Assembly (NCBI GenBank): GCA_019802505.1
Contig: JAFMOC010000424.1
Coordinates: 62,001-126,000 of the forward strand
DNA length: 64,000 bases
Direction of reading: 5' to 3'
Source of the DNA: Corydoras sp. C115
Taxonomy: Eukaryota; Chordata; Actinopteri; Siluriformes; Callichthyidae
The position numbers were made by a program, and so were the translations under genes. Of the stretch, positions 62,345 through 64,000 are shown piece after piece (within the stretch, counting starts at the first letter, position 1; the number at the start of each line of letters is the position of its first letter). Below the pieces are notes generated by a model. The model saw only the letters and a list, made by a program, of their open reading frames with translations. It ran no database searches and was not told the origin of the DNA.

Positions 62345-62680
62345 TGAGAGCCGATGCAAAAACCGTCGTCTCAACTCCCTCAGCGTTCAGGTGCTGTGAG
62401 CGCCCTCTGTCTTCTGAAGAGAGATAGCGCACCGAAGTGCTTACCTGTGCGTATATCCGTTAAGTCGAGTTCTTGCCACGAACTGCCTAAGCCAATCACA
62501 AATTACCGCCCTAGATTTTAAATCAGCCAATCCTAGCCCAGGGTTTTGGTTCAAATCTAGCTTGCCCCACCCCACTTCCCAATGGCGGCGAGCCCCCAAT
62601 AAAGTGCTTTGTTGGAATACAAACTTTCGGCCATTTTGGGACTCTTATTATGTGCAAGCAATTTAAAATTCCTGACAGGT
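62345..62680 (-). repeat. Dispersed repeat R1, uninterrupted inverted copy
   Basis: Reverse complement of the R1 parts at 23697-23731 and 24098-24470. It preserves the S1 insertion site in its original state (CTCTTATTATGTGCA). Confidence 0.8.
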
Positions 62681-62687
62681 CATACAG

Positions 62688-62718
<31 letters not shown>

Positions 62719-62720
62719 AA
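62688..62720. repeat. (ATT)n microsatellite
   Basis: ATT units directly after R1. Confidence 0.9.
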
Positions 62721-63024
62721 AATACGCGGATGCCTTATTTCTATTTTAATCATTTTATTGTAAAGAATTGATGTAATAATTTTTTTTATTGTAATAATGT
62801 TATGTTTACGGTTAAAATGTATTTATTCTACCTCTGTATATAAACAAGAGAGATGGAGCGCCGGCGAAAACGGCAATTCCCCCAAATCAGAACGAATTGT
62901 GTCGTTAACTGTCGTCTTTAATCGTGTGATGCAAACAATGGCTTCTGTGACACCCTGAATGTGTGTTCACATTAGTGTATTTGTTTATTTTTATATATAT
63001 ATAGTATTTATTCTACCTCTCAAT

Positions 63025-63235
63025 GAGGTAGCTCAGTGGTCAGGGTGTTGGGCTCTCAATCTGAAGGCTGTGGGTTCAAATCCCAGGTCCACTGAAGTTA
63101 CCAATGTGGCTCCTTGAGCGAGACCCTTAACCCTCATTGCTGCAGGGATGTTGTGATGAACCCTGTGCTCACCTTGTAAGTCGCTTTGGATAAAAGCGTC
63201 CAAATAATGACCAAATGTAAATGTAATGTAATTAC
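63025..63235 (+). mobile_element. S2 SINE (tRNA head, L2-like tail), complete
   Basis: GGTAGCTCAGTGGTCAGG (box A), GGTTCAAATCC at 63072-63082 (box B), CCCTTAACCCTCATTGCTGC, tail AAGTCGCTTTGGATAAAAGC and ATGTAAATG as in the L2 fragment. Confidence 0.88.
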
Positions 63236-63551
63236 AGATTGTTCTATTAGATGTTAAATTGAATGGACCTTTTTTTTTTGTTTTTGTTCTCGCAAGGACG
63301 TGACTCTGGGGAATAGATGAATAGATGAATCTGAGAGTTCAAACTGAACGCACGTCTTCTTTTTGTGTCCTGTCATCCAGGTGGGAAATCAGTAAATGTT
63401 CACAAATATAAAGTAATTAAACACTGTAATACAGTTTCAATTGTCTTAAATTGTAGATTGGTGTATGAAGAGGTATTTTAACTGTGTGAGTTGGCGAACG
63501 CGTGGGGCTAATATTAGTTATCGCGGCTAATTAGCTATGCGCATGGCCATC

Positions 63552-63850
63552 GTTCATTCATTCATTCATTCATTGGGGTTCCCCATGCCCATCCAGGGGA
63601 GAACGTGTCGGGCACTGGGCAGGTGATAGGACAGGGCGCCAATCTATCGCTGGGCACACACTCACTCACACAGACACACTCTATATGGGGCAATTTGGAG
63701 AACTCAATTGACTTGATCCATGTTTTTGGACTGTGGGAGGAAACCGGAGAACCCGGAGGAAACCAACGCAGACACGGAGAGAACATGGAAACTCCACCCA
63801 GATGGGGATTCGAACCGGGAATCCCTAGCACTGAGAGAACGTGCTAAGCC
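63552..63850 (-). mobile_element. S1 SINE-like repeat, internally deleted, minus orientation
   Basis: ATTCATTC tail directly joined to GGGGTTCCCCATGCCC, body, reversed box B, ending GTGCTAAGCCACC. Confidence 0.87.
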
Positions 63851-63851
63851 A

Positions 63852-63868
63852 CCCTAACCCTAACCCTA
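63852..63868 (+). repeat. Short interstitial telomere-like repeat
   Basis: CCCTAACCCTAACCCTA, nearly three telomeric units, attached to the head end of the S1 copy. Confidence 0.7.
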
Positions 63869-64000
63869 TGGCCATCGTTATTACGGTAATTCTCTTCCAG
63901 CTTAGTGGTTTCGCGTCTGGCCGCCGTCCTGATATGTATGCATTCGTTCAGCAGCATCAGTCATTTCAGCTACGATCGCACAACTGGCTATCGCCATTAT

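Noticed and set aside
876..63850. Many similar small frames (for example with FPPGSPVSSHSPK or ENPEETHADTG)
   Set aside because: These are both strands of the S1 SINE-like repeat, found wherever a copy lies. They are not genes.
905..63850. tRNA genes suggested by box A and box B sequences
   Set aside because: The boxes belong to SINE heads. The sequences do not fold into a full cloverleaf by eye and are followed by SINE bodies and tails.

Overview
This window looks like vertebrate nuclear DNA, most likely from a teleost fish. It carries intron-split genes with TATA boxes and 5' noncoding exons, tRNA-headed SINE-like repeats at very high density, an L2-type LINE end, a Ty3/gypsy element, a hAT-like MITE and long minisatellites. 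A palindromic element at 36755-37120 resembles one I recall from otophysan fishes (characins, catfishes, electric fishes); that placement is tentative.

The genes are a tandem array of eleven rhodopsin-like seven-transmembrane receptors plus one unrelated coiled-coil gene. I sort the receptors into three groups. Group A: a frameshifted copy at 2044-2912 (+) and two intact genes at 7794-8660 (-) and 12460-13326 (-). Group B: one gene at 15541-16368 (+). Group C: 21505-22287 (+, normal start codon lost), 26741-27592 (+), 32456-33334 (+), 37639-38466 (-), 42819-43655 (+), 50877-51713 (+) and a frameshifted copy at 61115-61952 (+). All have the coding region in one exon directly after a splice acceptor. 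Most have a recognisable upstream noncoding exon with a GT donor, and several have a TATA box before it. All share a Lys-Pro-Gly-Pro-type motif in the third intracellular loop and unusual residues at class A switch positions: Glu at 2.50, no Asn at 7.49, no Trp at 6.48; group A also lacks Arg at 3.50. Ligands are unknown. An orphan, lineage-expanded chemoreceptor or immune-type receptor family is plausible but unproven.

Layout: 1-4710 group A pseudogene and a 71-bp minisatellite; 5300-6040 12-bp minisatellite; 7794-14420 two group A genes on the minus strand, the first with a 173-bp satellite in its intron; 15300-16368 group B gene; 16466-17140 three ~230-bp tandem units; 19910-23118 first group C gene and a second minisatellite; 25187-33334 two more group C genes; 33481-34364 L2 LINE end; 36755-37120 palindromic element; 37639-39820 minus-strand group C gene; 41230-43655 and 49540-52190 two closely related group C genes with duplicated promoters; 45609-48404 intronless coiled-coil gene; 52195-59100 a four-level nest (SINE-like repeat, gypsy element, MITE, solo LTR); 59700-61952 third copy of the duplicated promoter and receptor, with a damaged promoter and a broken reading frame.

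About 40 copies of one ~350-bp tRNA-headed repeat (called S1 here) are scattered on both strands. Internal empty-site comparisons in the window show that it is mobile and makes ~8-bp target duplications. A second SINE family (S2) shares its 3' tail with the L2 LINE, and its head has been amplified into two tandem arrays.
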